Notes under the pieces: model-generated
Database searches by the model: none
What the model saw: only the letters and a program-made list of their open reading frames with translations
Told to the model about the DNA's origin: nothing
Source of the DNA: Thalassobaculum sp. OXR-137
GTDB lineage: Bacteria; Pseudomonadota; Alphaproteobacteria; Thalassobaculales; Thalassobaculaceae
DNA length: 64,000 nucleotides
Direction of reading: 5' to 3'
NCBI RefSeq assembly: GCF_034377285.1
Contig: NZ_CP139715.1
Location: forward strand, 5,002,501 to 5,066,500
Shown here: positions 40,384 through 47,857 of the stretch, in pieces
How positions within the stretch are numbered: position 1 is the first letter of the stretch
How the letters are laid out: each line of letters starts with the position of its first letter
Made by a program: the position numbers and the translations under genes

Positions 40384-40857
40384 TCAGCGTACATTCCTCA
40401 AAGCGTTCATCAGATCGCGCTCCGCCTGGGAGCGCGCGCCGTCGTCCGGGGCCGCCTCGGGCTGCGGAGCCGGCGCCGGTGCGGCGCGTCTGGCCGGCTT
40501 GCGGACGGGCCCCGGGGTGGCCGGAGCCTCCTCGCGCACCTTGCCGCTGGTCGCCCCGGCGAGCCGTTCGGCGGATCCGTCCGCCCGCTCGATCAGGAAC
40601 AGGAGCTCGTCGCGCAGCGCCTGCGCCTTGATCATCGGATCGTTGAGCATCGCCTGGGCCTGCTCGGCGGTCTGCCGAATGCCCTTCAGGCTGGCATCGG
40701 CCTTGGCCGTCGCCTGGCTCATTCGATCCAGAAAGGTCTCCAGACCTTCCTTTTCGGATCGGAGCATGGCCAGTCGCCGATGCAGGACCATGGCGTAGAC
40801 GATGGTCGCCAGAAGAAGAAAGATGAGCAAGATATCGAGGATCAGCGCCAAGTTCAT
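40384..40857 (-). CDS. DUF6468 domain protein of the fliM-motE unit
   Basis: 157 residues with a single N-terminal membrane helix (LALILDILLIFLLLATIVYAMVLHRR), then a coiled coil (RSEKEGLETFLDRMSQATAKADASLKGIRQTAEQAQAML) and a Pro/Ala-rich tail. The pattern matches the DUF6468 family found beside fliM and motE in alphaproteobacteria. GAGGGGG lies upstream of the ATG. A role in placing the motor or export apparatus is plausible, not shown. Confidence 0.75.
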   Translation of the reverse strand: MNLALILDILLIFLLLATIVYAMVLHRRLAMLRSEKEGLETFLDRMSQATAKADASLKGIRQTAEQAQAMLNDPMIKAQALRDELLFLIERADGSAERLAGATSGKVREEAPATPGPVRKPARRAAPAPAPQPEAAPDDGARSQAERDLMNALRNVR

Positions 40858-40943
40858 TTACGCCCCCTCATCTCGTGTTCCCGTCATCAGTCCTCTATCC
40901 TCCGGCCGGCCGGAACGCGGCGACGCTACCGTGCCGGCCCGCC

Positions 40944-41969
40944 TCACATCTTGCGCAGTCGATGGCTGATCCGCACCGCGATGTTGCCGCCCTTGCGCCC
41001 CATCTTACCATTGAACAGCGAGACATTCCCGCATCGCATGTCGATGGTCGAATTCGGCATCGCGTTCAGCAGGATCCGGCTCCCCGGCTTCAGATTCAGC
41101 ACGTCGTTCAGCGGCATGACGATCTCGTCGAGCACGGCGTCCAGCTCGACATCGGTATTCCAGAGTTCGTTCGCCAGGTGAGTTTCCCAGATCGAGTCAC
41201 GGCCGAACTTTTCGCCCATGAACATCTGCAGCAGCAGTTCGCGCACCGGCTCCAGCGTCGCATAGGGCAGCATCAGTTCCAGGCGCCCGCCGCGGTCTTC
41301 CATGTCGATGCGCAGTCGCGCCAGCACCGCCGCGTTGGCGGGTCGGGCGATGGTCGCGAAGCGCGGGTTGGTCTCCAGCCGGTCGAAACGGAAAGTGACC
41401 GGGCTCAGCGGGTCGAAGGCGGCGGACAGGTCGCTCAGGACCACGTTCACCATCCGCTCGACCAGATTGCGTTCGATCGTGGTGTACGGCCGGCCCTCGA
41501 TACGCATCGCCGCGGTGCCGCGCCGACCGCCGAGCAGCACGTCGACGATCGAGTAGATCAGCGCGCTGTCGACCACCAGCAGACCGTAGTTGTCCCATTC
41601 CTCGGCCTTGAAGACCGAGAGCATGGCCGGCAACGGGATCGAGTTCAGATAGTCGCCGAACCGGATGGAGGTGATGTTGTCGAGCGAGACTTCGACGTTG
41701 TCGGAGGTGAAGTTTCGCAGGCTGGTCGACATCATGCGCACGAGGCGGTCGAACACGACCTCGAGCATCGGCAGGCGTTCGTAGGAAACGAGGGCCGAGT
41801 TGACGATGGCATGAATGCCCGACGTGTCGCTTTCGCCGCCGGCGGTCTCGTCGAAGCCGAGAAGGCTGTCGATTTCGTCCTGGTTTAGGACACGCGCAGC
41901 ACCGACATCCTCGTCGTCTTCATCGCCCATCGCCTCCCATTCGGCGGCGAGATCGTCATCGGTTGCCAT
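40944..41969 (-). CDS. fliM: Flagellar motor switch protein FliM
   Basis: 341 residues. The N terminus (AARVLNQDEIDSLLGFDE) carries the CheY-binding LNQDEID motif. The middle domain (FSIPLPAMLSVFKAEEW type, FDRLETNPRFATIARPAN) and C-terminal SpoA domain (LNLKPGSRILLNAMPNSTIDMRCGNVSLFNGKMGRKGGNIAVRI) complete the switch protein. It is downstream of fliL and upstream of DUF6468 and motE. Confidence 0.96.
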   Translation of the reverse strand: MATDDDLAAEWEAMGDEDDEDVGAARVLNQDEIDSLLGFDETAGGESDTSGIHAIVNSALVSYERLPMLEVVFDRLVRMMSTSLRNFTSDNVEVSLDNITSIRFGDYLNSIPLPAMLSVFKAEEWDNYGLLVVDSALIYSIVDVLLGGRRGTAAMRIEGRPYTTIERNLVERMVNVVLSDLSAAFDPLSPVTFRFDRLETNPRFATIARPANAAVLARLRIDMEDRGGRLELMLPYATLEPVRELLLQMFMGEKFGRDSIWETHLANELWNTDVELDAVLDEIVMPLNDVLNLKPGSRILLNAMPNSTIDMRCGNVSLFNGKMGRKGGNIAVRISHRLRKM

Positions 41970-42053
41970 CAGCCCAGCCTCATCTCTTTCCGGCTCGTCT
42001 GCCTCTTGCCGATCCCGGAGAAAACCCCTCGGGACCGGGGGGTGCGCTCCGCC

Positions 42054-42593
42054 CTACTGGACAAGCATTTCCTTAAACAGCACGTCGCGTACCCGCACGG
42101 GACGGGCGGCGAGATTGACCCGCCGCAACAGTTCCTCGCGCAGCCGGTACATGCCGGCCGATCCGTTCAGATCGTCCACCCGCAATTCGCGCAGATAGAC
42201 CTGGAAGTTGTCGACGATGCGCGGCAGCACCTCGTTGATGCGGTCGGTATCCTGCGGACCTTCCAGCTCCAGCGCGATCTTGATCTTCAGGAAGGTGGAT
42301 TTCCGGCCGTTCGTGTTCAGGTTCACGATCAGGTCCGGAACCTCGAAGAAGAACGCCCGGGTCTCCTGTGGCGGCGGAGGAGCGGCGGGCGCCGCCTCGC
42401 CCTCGACAGCCGCCTCGGCCGGCGGGGGCTCGCTCCCCCCGAACAGTCCCAGCATGAACGCCGCACCGACACCGCCGCCGACCAGGAACAGAACGATCAC
42501 CGCCGCGAAGATGATCAATCGCTTGCCGCTGACGCGCTTCTTTTCCGGGCCGTCGCCGGCACCGTCCATATCGTCGAGGGCTTCTTCAGCCAT
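42054..42593 (-). CDS. fliL: Flagellar basal body protein FliL
   Basis: 179 residues from ATG at 42593 with GGGAG upstream. One membrane helix (KRLIIFAAVIVLFLVGGGVGAAFMLGLF), a Pro/Ala linker, then a periplasmic domain with FFFEVPDLIVNLNT, ALELEGPQDTDRINEVLPRIVDNFQVYLREL and LREELLRRVNLAARP. FliL sits next to the stator. The frame extends upstream but codons before the ATG do not fit the family. A sigma-54 element lies at 42721-42736. Confidence 0.94.
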   Translation of the reverse strand: MAEEALDDMDGAGDGPEKKRVSGKRLIIFAAVIVLFLVGGGVGAAFMLGLFGGSEPPPAEAAVEGEAAPAAPPPPQETRAFFFEVPDLIVNLNTNGRKSTFLKIKIALELEGPQDTDRINEVLPRIVDNFQVYLRELRVDDLNGSAGMYRLREELLRRVNLAARPVRVRDVLFKEMLVQ

Positions 42594-42720
42594 CAGACAC
42601 TCCCTCGGGCCGATCCGTCGGGCCCTGGTCCTCGCCGGCCCCGCCGACATTCGCCGGGGGGACCGGCATATCCTGCCGCCACACACACCGTGCCGCGACA
42701 TCGCCCGCCCGACCGGCCTG

Positions 42721-42736
42721 TGCAAGCACAATGCCG
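42721..42736 (-). promoter_or_regulatory. Sigma-54 promoter for fliL operon
   Basis: Minus strand CGGCATT-GTGC-TTGCA has GG-N10-GC spacing and an intact TTGCA -12 word. It is about 130 bases before the fliL ATG. Confidence 0.7.
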
Positions 42737-42836
42737 ACTCACCCTGATTCTACAGAATTGACGGCCCGGGTTAAAGGCCGGTGCATTCCGGCCCTCCAAC
42801 GAGTCGAGCCGGAGGGTCCGACCCGGGTCCCGGCGG

Positions 42837-42853
42837 TTGGCACGGAGCCTGCA
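42837..42853 (+). promoter_or_regulatory. Sigma-54 promoter for flgF
   Basis: TTGGCACG-GAGC-CTGCA, GG-N10-GC, one mismatch in the -12 word. It lies 86 bases upstream of the flgF ATG. Confidence 0.75.
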
Positions 42854-42938
42854 TAGACGGTTTCCGAGATCGGGAGGCATGACCTTCCGGCCAGCAGACA
42901 AGAGCCCGAAACGGGCCTGCGAACTGAAGGAGAGTGTG

Positions 42939-43670
42939 ATGGAGAACTCGATCTATATCGGCCTGTCCCGCCAGGCGGCGCTGCGCCGGCAGATGAGCCA
43001 GGTCGCGAACAACATCGCGAACATGAACACCACCGGCTTCAAGCGCGAGCTGATGATCTATCAGGCCTACGAGGAGAAGATCCCGTTCGCCCAGACCAAC
43101 GACTTCGTGATCGACAAGGGCACGGCGACCGACCACCAGCCGGGCCCGATGCGGAAGACCGGCAATACCTTCGATCTGGCGATCGACGGTCCGGGCTATT
43201 TCCAGGTCGATGACGGCACCGGCACCTACTACACCCGCAACGGCACCTTCGCCCTGGACGAGTTCAACCAGTTGGTCACCAACCAGGGCCATCTGGTGCT
43301 GAACGCCGCCGGCGAGCCGATCTTCGTCCCCCGTTCGGACGAGAAGATCATCATCGAGACCGACGGCAGCGTGAAGCTGGGCGACGAAGTCTACGGCCGG
43401 ATCGCCGTCGTCGAGTTCGACAATCCGATCGCGCTGAAGAAGGTCCGCGACACCCTGTTCAAGACCGACGAGCTGCCGCGACCGGCGGACAACAGCGACG
43501 TCCAGCAGGGCCTGATCGAATCCTCCAACGTGAACCCGATCGCCGAGCTGACGACCATGATCGAGGTCAGCCGCATGTACGAGGCGGTCAAGAACCTGAT
43601 CTCGACCGAAAGCGACCGCGAACAGCAGGCGATCCAGCGTTTGGCACGCCCTGTGCAAGGTAGCGCCTAA
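42939..43670 (+). CDS. flgF: Flagellar rod protein FlgF
   Basis: 243 residues from ATG at 42939 with AAGGAGAG upstream. It has the rod N terminus (QAALRRQMSQVANNIANMNTTGFKREL), a central FDLAIDGPGYFQVDDGTGTYYTRNGTFALDEF block and the C-terminal GLIESSNVNPIAELTTMIEVSRMYEAV. It forms the distal rod. flgG follows after 86 bases, with its own sigma-54 word in the end of flgF. Confidence 0.95.
   Translation: MENSIYIGLSRQAALRRQMSQVANNIANMNTTGFKRELMIYQAYEEKIPFAQTNDFVIDKGTATDHQPGPMRKTGNTFDLAIDGPGYFQVDDGTGTYYTRNGTFALDEFNQLVTNQGHLVLNAAGEPIFVPRSDEKIIIETDGSVKLGDEVYGRIAVVEFDNPIALKKVRDTLFKTDELPRPADNSDVQQGLIESSNVNPIAELTTMIEVSRMYEAVKNLISTESDREQQAIQRLARPVQGSA
43641..43657 (+). promoter_or_regulatory. Possible sigma-54 promoter for flgG inside flgF
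   Basis: TTGGCACG-CCCT-GTGCA with GG-N10-GC spacing lies within the last codons of flgF, about 100 bases before the flgG ATG. The -24 word is perfect; the -12 word has one mismatch. Confidence 0.55.
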
Positions 43671-43756
43671 CCGAATTGAGGGGTGATCGGCCGCGTCAGG
43701 CGCCGCCCCGCACCAGACGAGACAGGACCCGACGCGGTCATCCAGGGAGTAGAGTT

Positions 43757-44542
43757 ATGCAGTCGCTGAATATCGCCGCTACCGGCATGAACGCGCAGCA
43801 GATGAACGTCGAGGTCATCTCGAACAACATCTCGAACATGAACACCACCGGCTTCAAACGCCAGCGCGTGGAGTTCCAGGACCTGATCTACCAGGATCAG
43901 CGCCGGGTGGGTACGGCCTCCTCCGACGCCGGCACGGTGGTTCCCTCGGGCATTCAGCTCGGTCTCGGCGTGAAGACCGCCGCCACCTACCGGGTGAACG
44001 AGCAGGGCGCGCTGATCCTCACGGACAACCAGTTCGACCTGTCGATCCGCGGCGAAGGCTACTTCCAGATCACCATGCCGAACGGCAACACCGCCTTTAC
44101 CCGGGCCGGGTCGTTCCAGCTCGACCAGAACGGCACGCTGGTCACACCGGACGGCTATACCGTGCAGCCGGGTATCACCATTCCGGCCGACGCCCTGAAC
44201 GTGACGATCAACGAGTCCGGCCAGGTTTTCGCCCAGATCGACGGCCAGGTCGCCGAGCAGAATGTCGGCCAGCTCCAGCTCGCCATCTTCCAGAACCCCG
44301 CCGGTCTGGAAAACATCGGCGGCAACCTGCTGCTCGAGACCGCCGCCTCGGGCGCCCCGGGCGCCGGCGCGCCGGGCGCCGCCGGCTTCGGCCGCCTGCA
44401 GCAGGGCTTCCTGGAATCCTCGAACGTCGATCCGGTGCAGGAGATCACCAACCTGATCACCGCCCAGCGCGCCTACGAGCTGAACTCCAAGGTCATCGAG
44501 ACCTCCGACCAGATGATGTCGACGGTCAACAACGTCCGCTAA
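43757..44542 (+). CDS. flgG: Flagellar distal rod protein FlgG
   Basis: 261 residues with the FlgG signatures: LNIAATGMNAQQMNVEVISNNISNMNTTGFKRQR, the central FDLSIRGEGYFQITMPNGNTAFTRAGSFQLDQNGTLVT segment and the C-terminal GFLESSNVDPVQEITNLITAQRAYELNSKVIETSDQMM. AGGGAG lies upstream. It forms the distal rod. flgA follows. Confidence 0.97.
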   Translation: MQSLNIAATGMNAQQMNVEVISNNISNMNTTGFKRQRVEFQDLIYQDQRRVGTASSDAGTVVPSGIQLGLGVKTAATYRVNEQGALILTDNQFDLSIRGEGYFQITMPNGNTAFTRAGSFQLDQNGTLVTPDGYTVQPGITIPADALNVTINESGQVFAQIDGQVAEQNVGQLQLAIFQNPAGLENIGGNLLLETAASGAPGAGAPGAAGFGRLQQGFLESSNVDPVQEITNLITAQRAYELNSKVIETSDQMMSTVNNVR

Positions 44543-44612
44543 CGACGTCTGACGCCCCTCTTTGAGCATGCGGTCTCCAAACGACGGAGACCGGGACGAC
44601 GGGAGAAACCCC

Positions 44613-45641
44613 ATGATCCGGATGCGCTACGCCCTCACCCACCTGACCCTCGCCGCCACGCTGGCGGCCGGTCTCGGCCTCGGCCTGCCGGTCGTCGGCA
44701 ACGCCGCCGGCAACCAGGGCGGCCAGACTGGGCAGGCCCTGCAGGGTGGGCAGAACCTGCCGCTGATCCTGAACGACCGGATCACCCTGGATCATGACGA
44801 GCTGATGCTCTCCGACATCTTCGCCAACCTGCCGGAGGGCATCGACCAGCGGATCTCCGAGGCACCCGCCCCCGGCGAACGCATGGTCCTCGGCGCCCGG
44901 CAGATCTGGCAGTACGCCCAGGCCTTCGGTCTGAACTGGCGGCCGGAGCGTTCGAAGATCGCCATCGTCGTGACCCGGGCCAGCCTGGAAGTCCCGATGG
45001 AGGCGATCGCCGACACCATCGCCCAGCGGCTCGCCGCCGAACATGTGGAGGACGAGTTCGATCTCGACATGTTCAGCCGCGCCTCCAACATTTTCATCGC
45101 CGCCAGCGAGCCGATGCAGATCGACATCCGCTCGCTCAGCTACGATCCGCGCAGCAAGCGCTTCGACGCGACGGTCAGCGCCAATGACGGCCGCATGACC
45201 CAGATCAGCGGCAAGGTCGTGGCGATGGTGCAGATCCCGGTCCTTCGGCGCCACGCCATGCCGGGTCAGGTGATCACCGAGGAGATGGTGTCCTGGGAGC
45301 GGGTGGCGGCCAGACAGGCCAGCGTCACCACCGTGACCCGGCAGGAAGACATCATCGGCCAGACCGCGCGCCGTCCGCTGACCGCCGGGGTCCCGGTGCG
45401 CCTCACCGACCTGAAGCCGAACCTCATGGTCACCAAGGGCGATCTGATCACCCTGACCGTGCGGACCGGCACGATGACCCTGACCGCCCGCGGCAAGGCG
45501 ATGGAATCCGGCACGCGGGGCGCCGTCATCCGGGTGACCAACACCCAGAGCCAGAAGGTGGTCGAGGCCCGCATCATCGGTCCGGACATGGCGGTCGTCG
45601 AGCCGGCCTCGCTCAACAATCTCGCCGCGCTGAACGGCTGA
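44613..45641 (+). CDS. flgA: P-ring assembly chaperone FlgA
   Basis: 342 residues from ATG at 44613 with GGGAG upstream. A signal peptide (ALTHLTLAATLAAGLGLGLPVVGNA) leads to a long FlgA protein; the SAF domain is near the end (QIPVLRRHAMPGQVITEEMVSWERVAARQA, TARRPLTAGVPVRLTDLKPN). It helps FlgI form the P-ring in the periplasm. An inverted repeat GGTCTCC/GGAGACC (44572-44592) lies just before the ribosome-binding site and might affect translation. Confidence 0.92.
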   Translation: MIRMRYALTHLTLAATLAAGLGLGLPVVGNAAGNQGGQTGQALQGGQNLPLILNDRITLDHDELMLSDIFANLPEGIDQRISEAPAPGERMVLGARQIWQYAQAFGLNWRPERSKIAIVVTRASLEVPMEAIADTIAQRLAAEHVEDEFDLDMFSRASNIFIAASEPMQIDIRSLSYDPRSKRFDATVSANDGRMTQISGKVVAMVQIPVLRRHAMPGQVITEEMVSWERVAARQASVTTVTRQEDIIGQTARRPLTAGVPVRLTDLKPNLMVTKGDLITLTVRTGTMTLTARGKAMESGTRGAVIRVTNTQSQKVVEARIIGPDMAVVEPASLNNLAALNG

Positions 45642-45668
45642 GCCGCGGCGCCGCGAACCAGACCGTGT

Positions 45669-45685
45669 TTGGCACGGCTTTTGAT
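45669..45685 (+). promoter_or_regulatory. Possible sigma-54 promoter for flgH
   Basis: TTTGGCACG-GCTT-TTGAT has a perfect -24 word, but the -12 is TTGAT rather than TTGCA. It lies 37 bases before the flgH ATG. Confidence 0.5.
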
Positions 45686-45721
45686 ACCCGGGTGCAGAAG
45701 CGCCCCTTGGAGGATGAAGAA

Positions 45722-46486
45722 ATGACCCGCCTGTCCTCGCCCATCCGGATCCGTCCGCTGCTCGGCATCGCCGCCGCCGCGGTCCTGCTGTCCGGCTGCA
45801 ACGCGATCGACCGCCTGTCCAACCTGGGCCAGGCACCGGAAATGTCGCGGATCCAGGATCCGACCCAGTCGGCGGGCTACCAGCCGATCAGCATGCCGAT
45901 GCCGGCACCGGTTGTGGCCACCCGACAGGCCAACTCCCTTTGGCAGGAAGGCAGCCGCGCCTTCTTCAAGGATCAGCGCGCCAGCGATATCGGCGACATC
46001 ATCACCGTCGTGGTCCAGATCAACGACGAGGCCGCGGTCACGAACACCACGACCCGGACCCGCGCCAACAGCGAGGGCGCCAGCCTGGGCGGCCTGTTCG
46101 GCTATGAGGGCTCCCTCGGCCAGGTCTTCCCCGAGGCGGTGACCGGCGAGAACCTCGTCGATCTCGGCTCCAACTCCAGCAATGTCGGCAGCGGCGAGGT
46201 CGACCGCGAGGAAGAGATCAATATCCGCATCGCCGCGGTGATCACGCAGAAACTGCCGAACGGCAATCTTGTCCTCTACGGCCGGCAGGAAGTGCGCGTG
46301 AACTTCGAAGTGCGCGAGATCGTGGTGGGCGGCGTGATCCGCGCGGCCGACATCACCTCCAGGAACACGATCAGCTACGACCAGATGGCGGAGGCCCGTA
46401 TCGCCTACGGCGGCCGCGGCCAGCTCACCGACGTCCAGCAGCCGCGCTACGGCAGCCAGGTGCTCGACATCATCATGCCGTTCTGA
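45722..46486 (+). CDS. flgH: Flagellar L-ring lipoprotein FlgH
   Basis: 254 residues from ATG at 45722 with TTGGAGG upstream. The signal peptide ends in the lipobox LLSGC (Cys26), so it is a lipoprotein of the outer membrane. The FlgH domain (QRASDIGDIITVVVQINDEA, LPNGNLVLYGRQEVRVNFEVREIVVGGVIRAADITS) is complete to the C terminus. It forms the L-ring. It is followed by a strong terminator. Confidence 0.96.
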   Translation: MTRLSSPIRIRPLLGIAAAAVLLSGCNAIDRLSNLGQAPEMSRIQDPTQSAGYQPISMPMPAPVVATRQANSLWQEGSRAFFKDQRASDIGDIITVVVQINDEAAVTNTTTRTRANSEGASLGGLFGYEGSLGQVFPEAVTGENLVDLGSNSSNVGSGEVDREEEINIRIAAVITQKLPNGNLVLYGRQEVRVNFEVREIVVGGVIRAADITSRNTISYDQMAEARIAYGGRGQLTDVQQPRYGSQVLDIIMPF

Positions 46487-46533
46487 TCCCGAACGATATC
46501 CGCCGGCGGCGACGGCCGCCGGGCCCGAACGCA

Positions 46534-46562
46534 GAAGGCCGCCCCGAAGGGCGGCCTTCTTT
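46534..46562. terminator. Bidirectional terminator between flgH and dksA
   Basis: GAAGGCCGCCC and GGGCGGCCTTC form a perfect 11-bp stem with a CGAA loop, then TTT. The convergent genes flgH and dksA end on either side. Confidence 0.88.
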
Positions 46563-46597
46563 GTCGTACGCATCGGAATCCGCCAAGGCGATCCCGT

Positions 46598-47014
46598 TTA
46601 GTCGTCGCGGTGGGTCCGCTCCATGCGTTCGTGGCGCTCCTGCGCCTCAAGGCTCAGCGTTGCGATCGGCCGTGCCTCCAGCCGGCGCAGGCTGATCGGC
46701 TCGTCGGTCTCCTCGCAGTACCCGTAGGTACCGTCCTCGATCCGCTTCAACGCCGCTTCGATCTTGCTGATCAGTTTGCGCTCGCGATCTCGGGTCCGGA
46801 GTTCGATCGAGTGCTCAGTCTCCAGCGAGGCCCGGTCCGCCATGTCCGGCTGCTGCAGGTTCTGTTCTGTCAGGTTGCTCAGGGTTTCACCGGCCTCCTT
46901 CACGAGGTCGGCTTTCCAACGCAGCAGCTTTTGGCGGAAATACTCAAGCTGCTTCGGATTCATGAACTCCTCTTCATCCGACGGCTGATAGTCCGGCGGC
47001 AAGGTAACGCTCAT
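46598..47014 (-). CDS. dksA: RNA polymerase-binding factor DksA
   Basis: 138 residues with the coiled-coil helices (LEYFRQKLLRWKADLVKEAGETLSNL ... DRERKLISKIEAALKRIEDGTYGYC) and the C-terminal domain EETDEPISLRRLEARPIATLSLEAQERHERMER. Only one cysteine remains of the zinc-finger set, as in many alphaproteobacterial DksA proteins. It works with ppGpp to modulate transcription. It is convergent with flgH. Confidence 0.92.
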   Translation of the reverse strand: MSVTLPPDYQPSDEEEFMNPKQLEYFRQKLLRWKADLVKEAGETLSNLTEQNLQQPDMADRASLETEHSIELRTRDRERKLISKIEAALKRIEDGTYGYCEETDEPISLRRLEARPIATLSLEAQERHERMERTHRDD

Positions 47015-47155
47015 CCGAAATCCTCCACGCGTCTGCGATCGCGGCCGGCCCTTCCGAAAGAGCCCGTCGAACGGGGCATCTCCTTCCGGAACCAGCAGAT
47101 ATCGCCGATGGCCGGTGCCTATGCGCCGGTACCGCCGACAGCGACGCGCGTCGGG

Positions 47156-47572
47156 TTACACGCTTCGACCCAGTTTCGCAAGCTCGACTCGTGCGCGGAG
47201 TTCGATGTCGTCGAGGATTTCGGAAAGGCGGGGATCGTCAATCTCCTCGCGCTGCTGGCGCGCCGCCATCGCGAGGTCGTGGAGACGGTCGGTCGGGACC
47301 ATTCCCATCAGCAAACCGTCGCGCAGATCCTCCAGGCGCGACAGCATGAGCTCGGCCCGTTCCTTGGCCTTGCGCGCATTGCCCTCGCGGTCGCCGACCG
47401 ACTGCAGGGCAAAGACGGAATCGACCGAGGACGTCGGCGCCGGACCGCTGGCCCGCTCCGGCCCGTCGGTCTCCGAGATCATGTCGGCGAAAGCCGCGCC
47501 ACCGGTCGATGACGACTTCTTCGTGCGCTTCGCCTGGGAAACGCCGCCGACCTTGGTGGGATCAACCTTCAT
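47156..47572 (-). CDS. fliX: Flagellar assembly regulator FliX
   Basis: 138 residues from ATG at 47572 with TTGAGG upstream. The family pattern is present: MKVDPTKVGGVSQAKR at the N terminus and the helical C-terminal half (LMLSRLEDLRDGLLMGMVPTDRLHDLAMAARQQREEIDDPRLSEILDDIELRARVELAKLG). In alphaproteobacteria FliX links basal body assembly to the sigma-54 activator FlbD. It is divergent from flgI, as is usual. Confidence 0.9.
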   Translation of the reverse strand: MKVDPTKVGGVSQAKRTKKSSSTGGAAFADMISETDGPERASGPAPTSSVDSVFALQSVGDREGNARKAKERAELMLSRLEDLRDGLLMGMVPTDRLHDLAMAARQQREEIDDPRLSEILDDIELRARVELAKLGRSV

Positions 47573-47765
47573 GAAAAGCCTCAATTGCCTTGGCGGTCGC
47601 GACGCAGCCCTGGCCCATATCCTGCAATTCTTTCCCCGTCAGAGCAAATACGGGTGTCGCAGCCGACTGGCGGACCGCATCACCACCGATCGCCTCCCTT
47701 ATATCACGACCACGGCCGCCAGACGAACCGGCGTCATTCCGGGGATCGGAGGCCCCGTCTCCCGG

Positions 47766-47782
47766 TTGGCACGAAACTCGCA
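47766..47782 (+). promoter_or_regulatory. Sigma-54 promoter for flgI
   Basis: TTGGCACG-AAAC-TCGCA, GG-N10-GC, with an intact -24 word. It is 76 bases before the flgI ATG and lies in the 285-base fliX-flgI gap, which holds no other gene. Confidence 0.7.
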
Positions 47783-47857
47783 TAGGCTATGACAAGCCGG
47801 AGAACCCGGCAGAAATGGTACTCGAGCCAAGACGCGCGAAACGCGGGGATAGAGACG

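Larger units (their letters stand above)
42594..42938. other. Divergent fliL-flgF control region
   Basis: This 345-base gap holds no gene. It contains two sigma-54 elements pointing in opposite directions (42721-42736 toward fliL, 42837-42853 toward flgF). Between them is an inverted repeat GGCCGG-TGCATT-CCGGCC at 42776-42793, which may be a binding site for an activator such as FlbD. Confidence 0.55.

Noticed and set aside
42593-42901. A 102-codon minus-strand frame between fliL and flgF
   Set aside because: It covers the two divergent sigma-54 elements and has Arg-rich, non-protein-like composition.
47623-47638. Possible sigma-54 promoter for fliX (minus strand, GGGGAAA...TTGCA)
   Set aside because: The -12 word is good, but the -24 word matches only at the GG; too weak to list.
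47562-47783. A 73-codon frame between fliX and flgI
   Set aside because: No ribosome-binding site, overlaps the flgI sigma-54 element and the fliX start, and has no family likeness.
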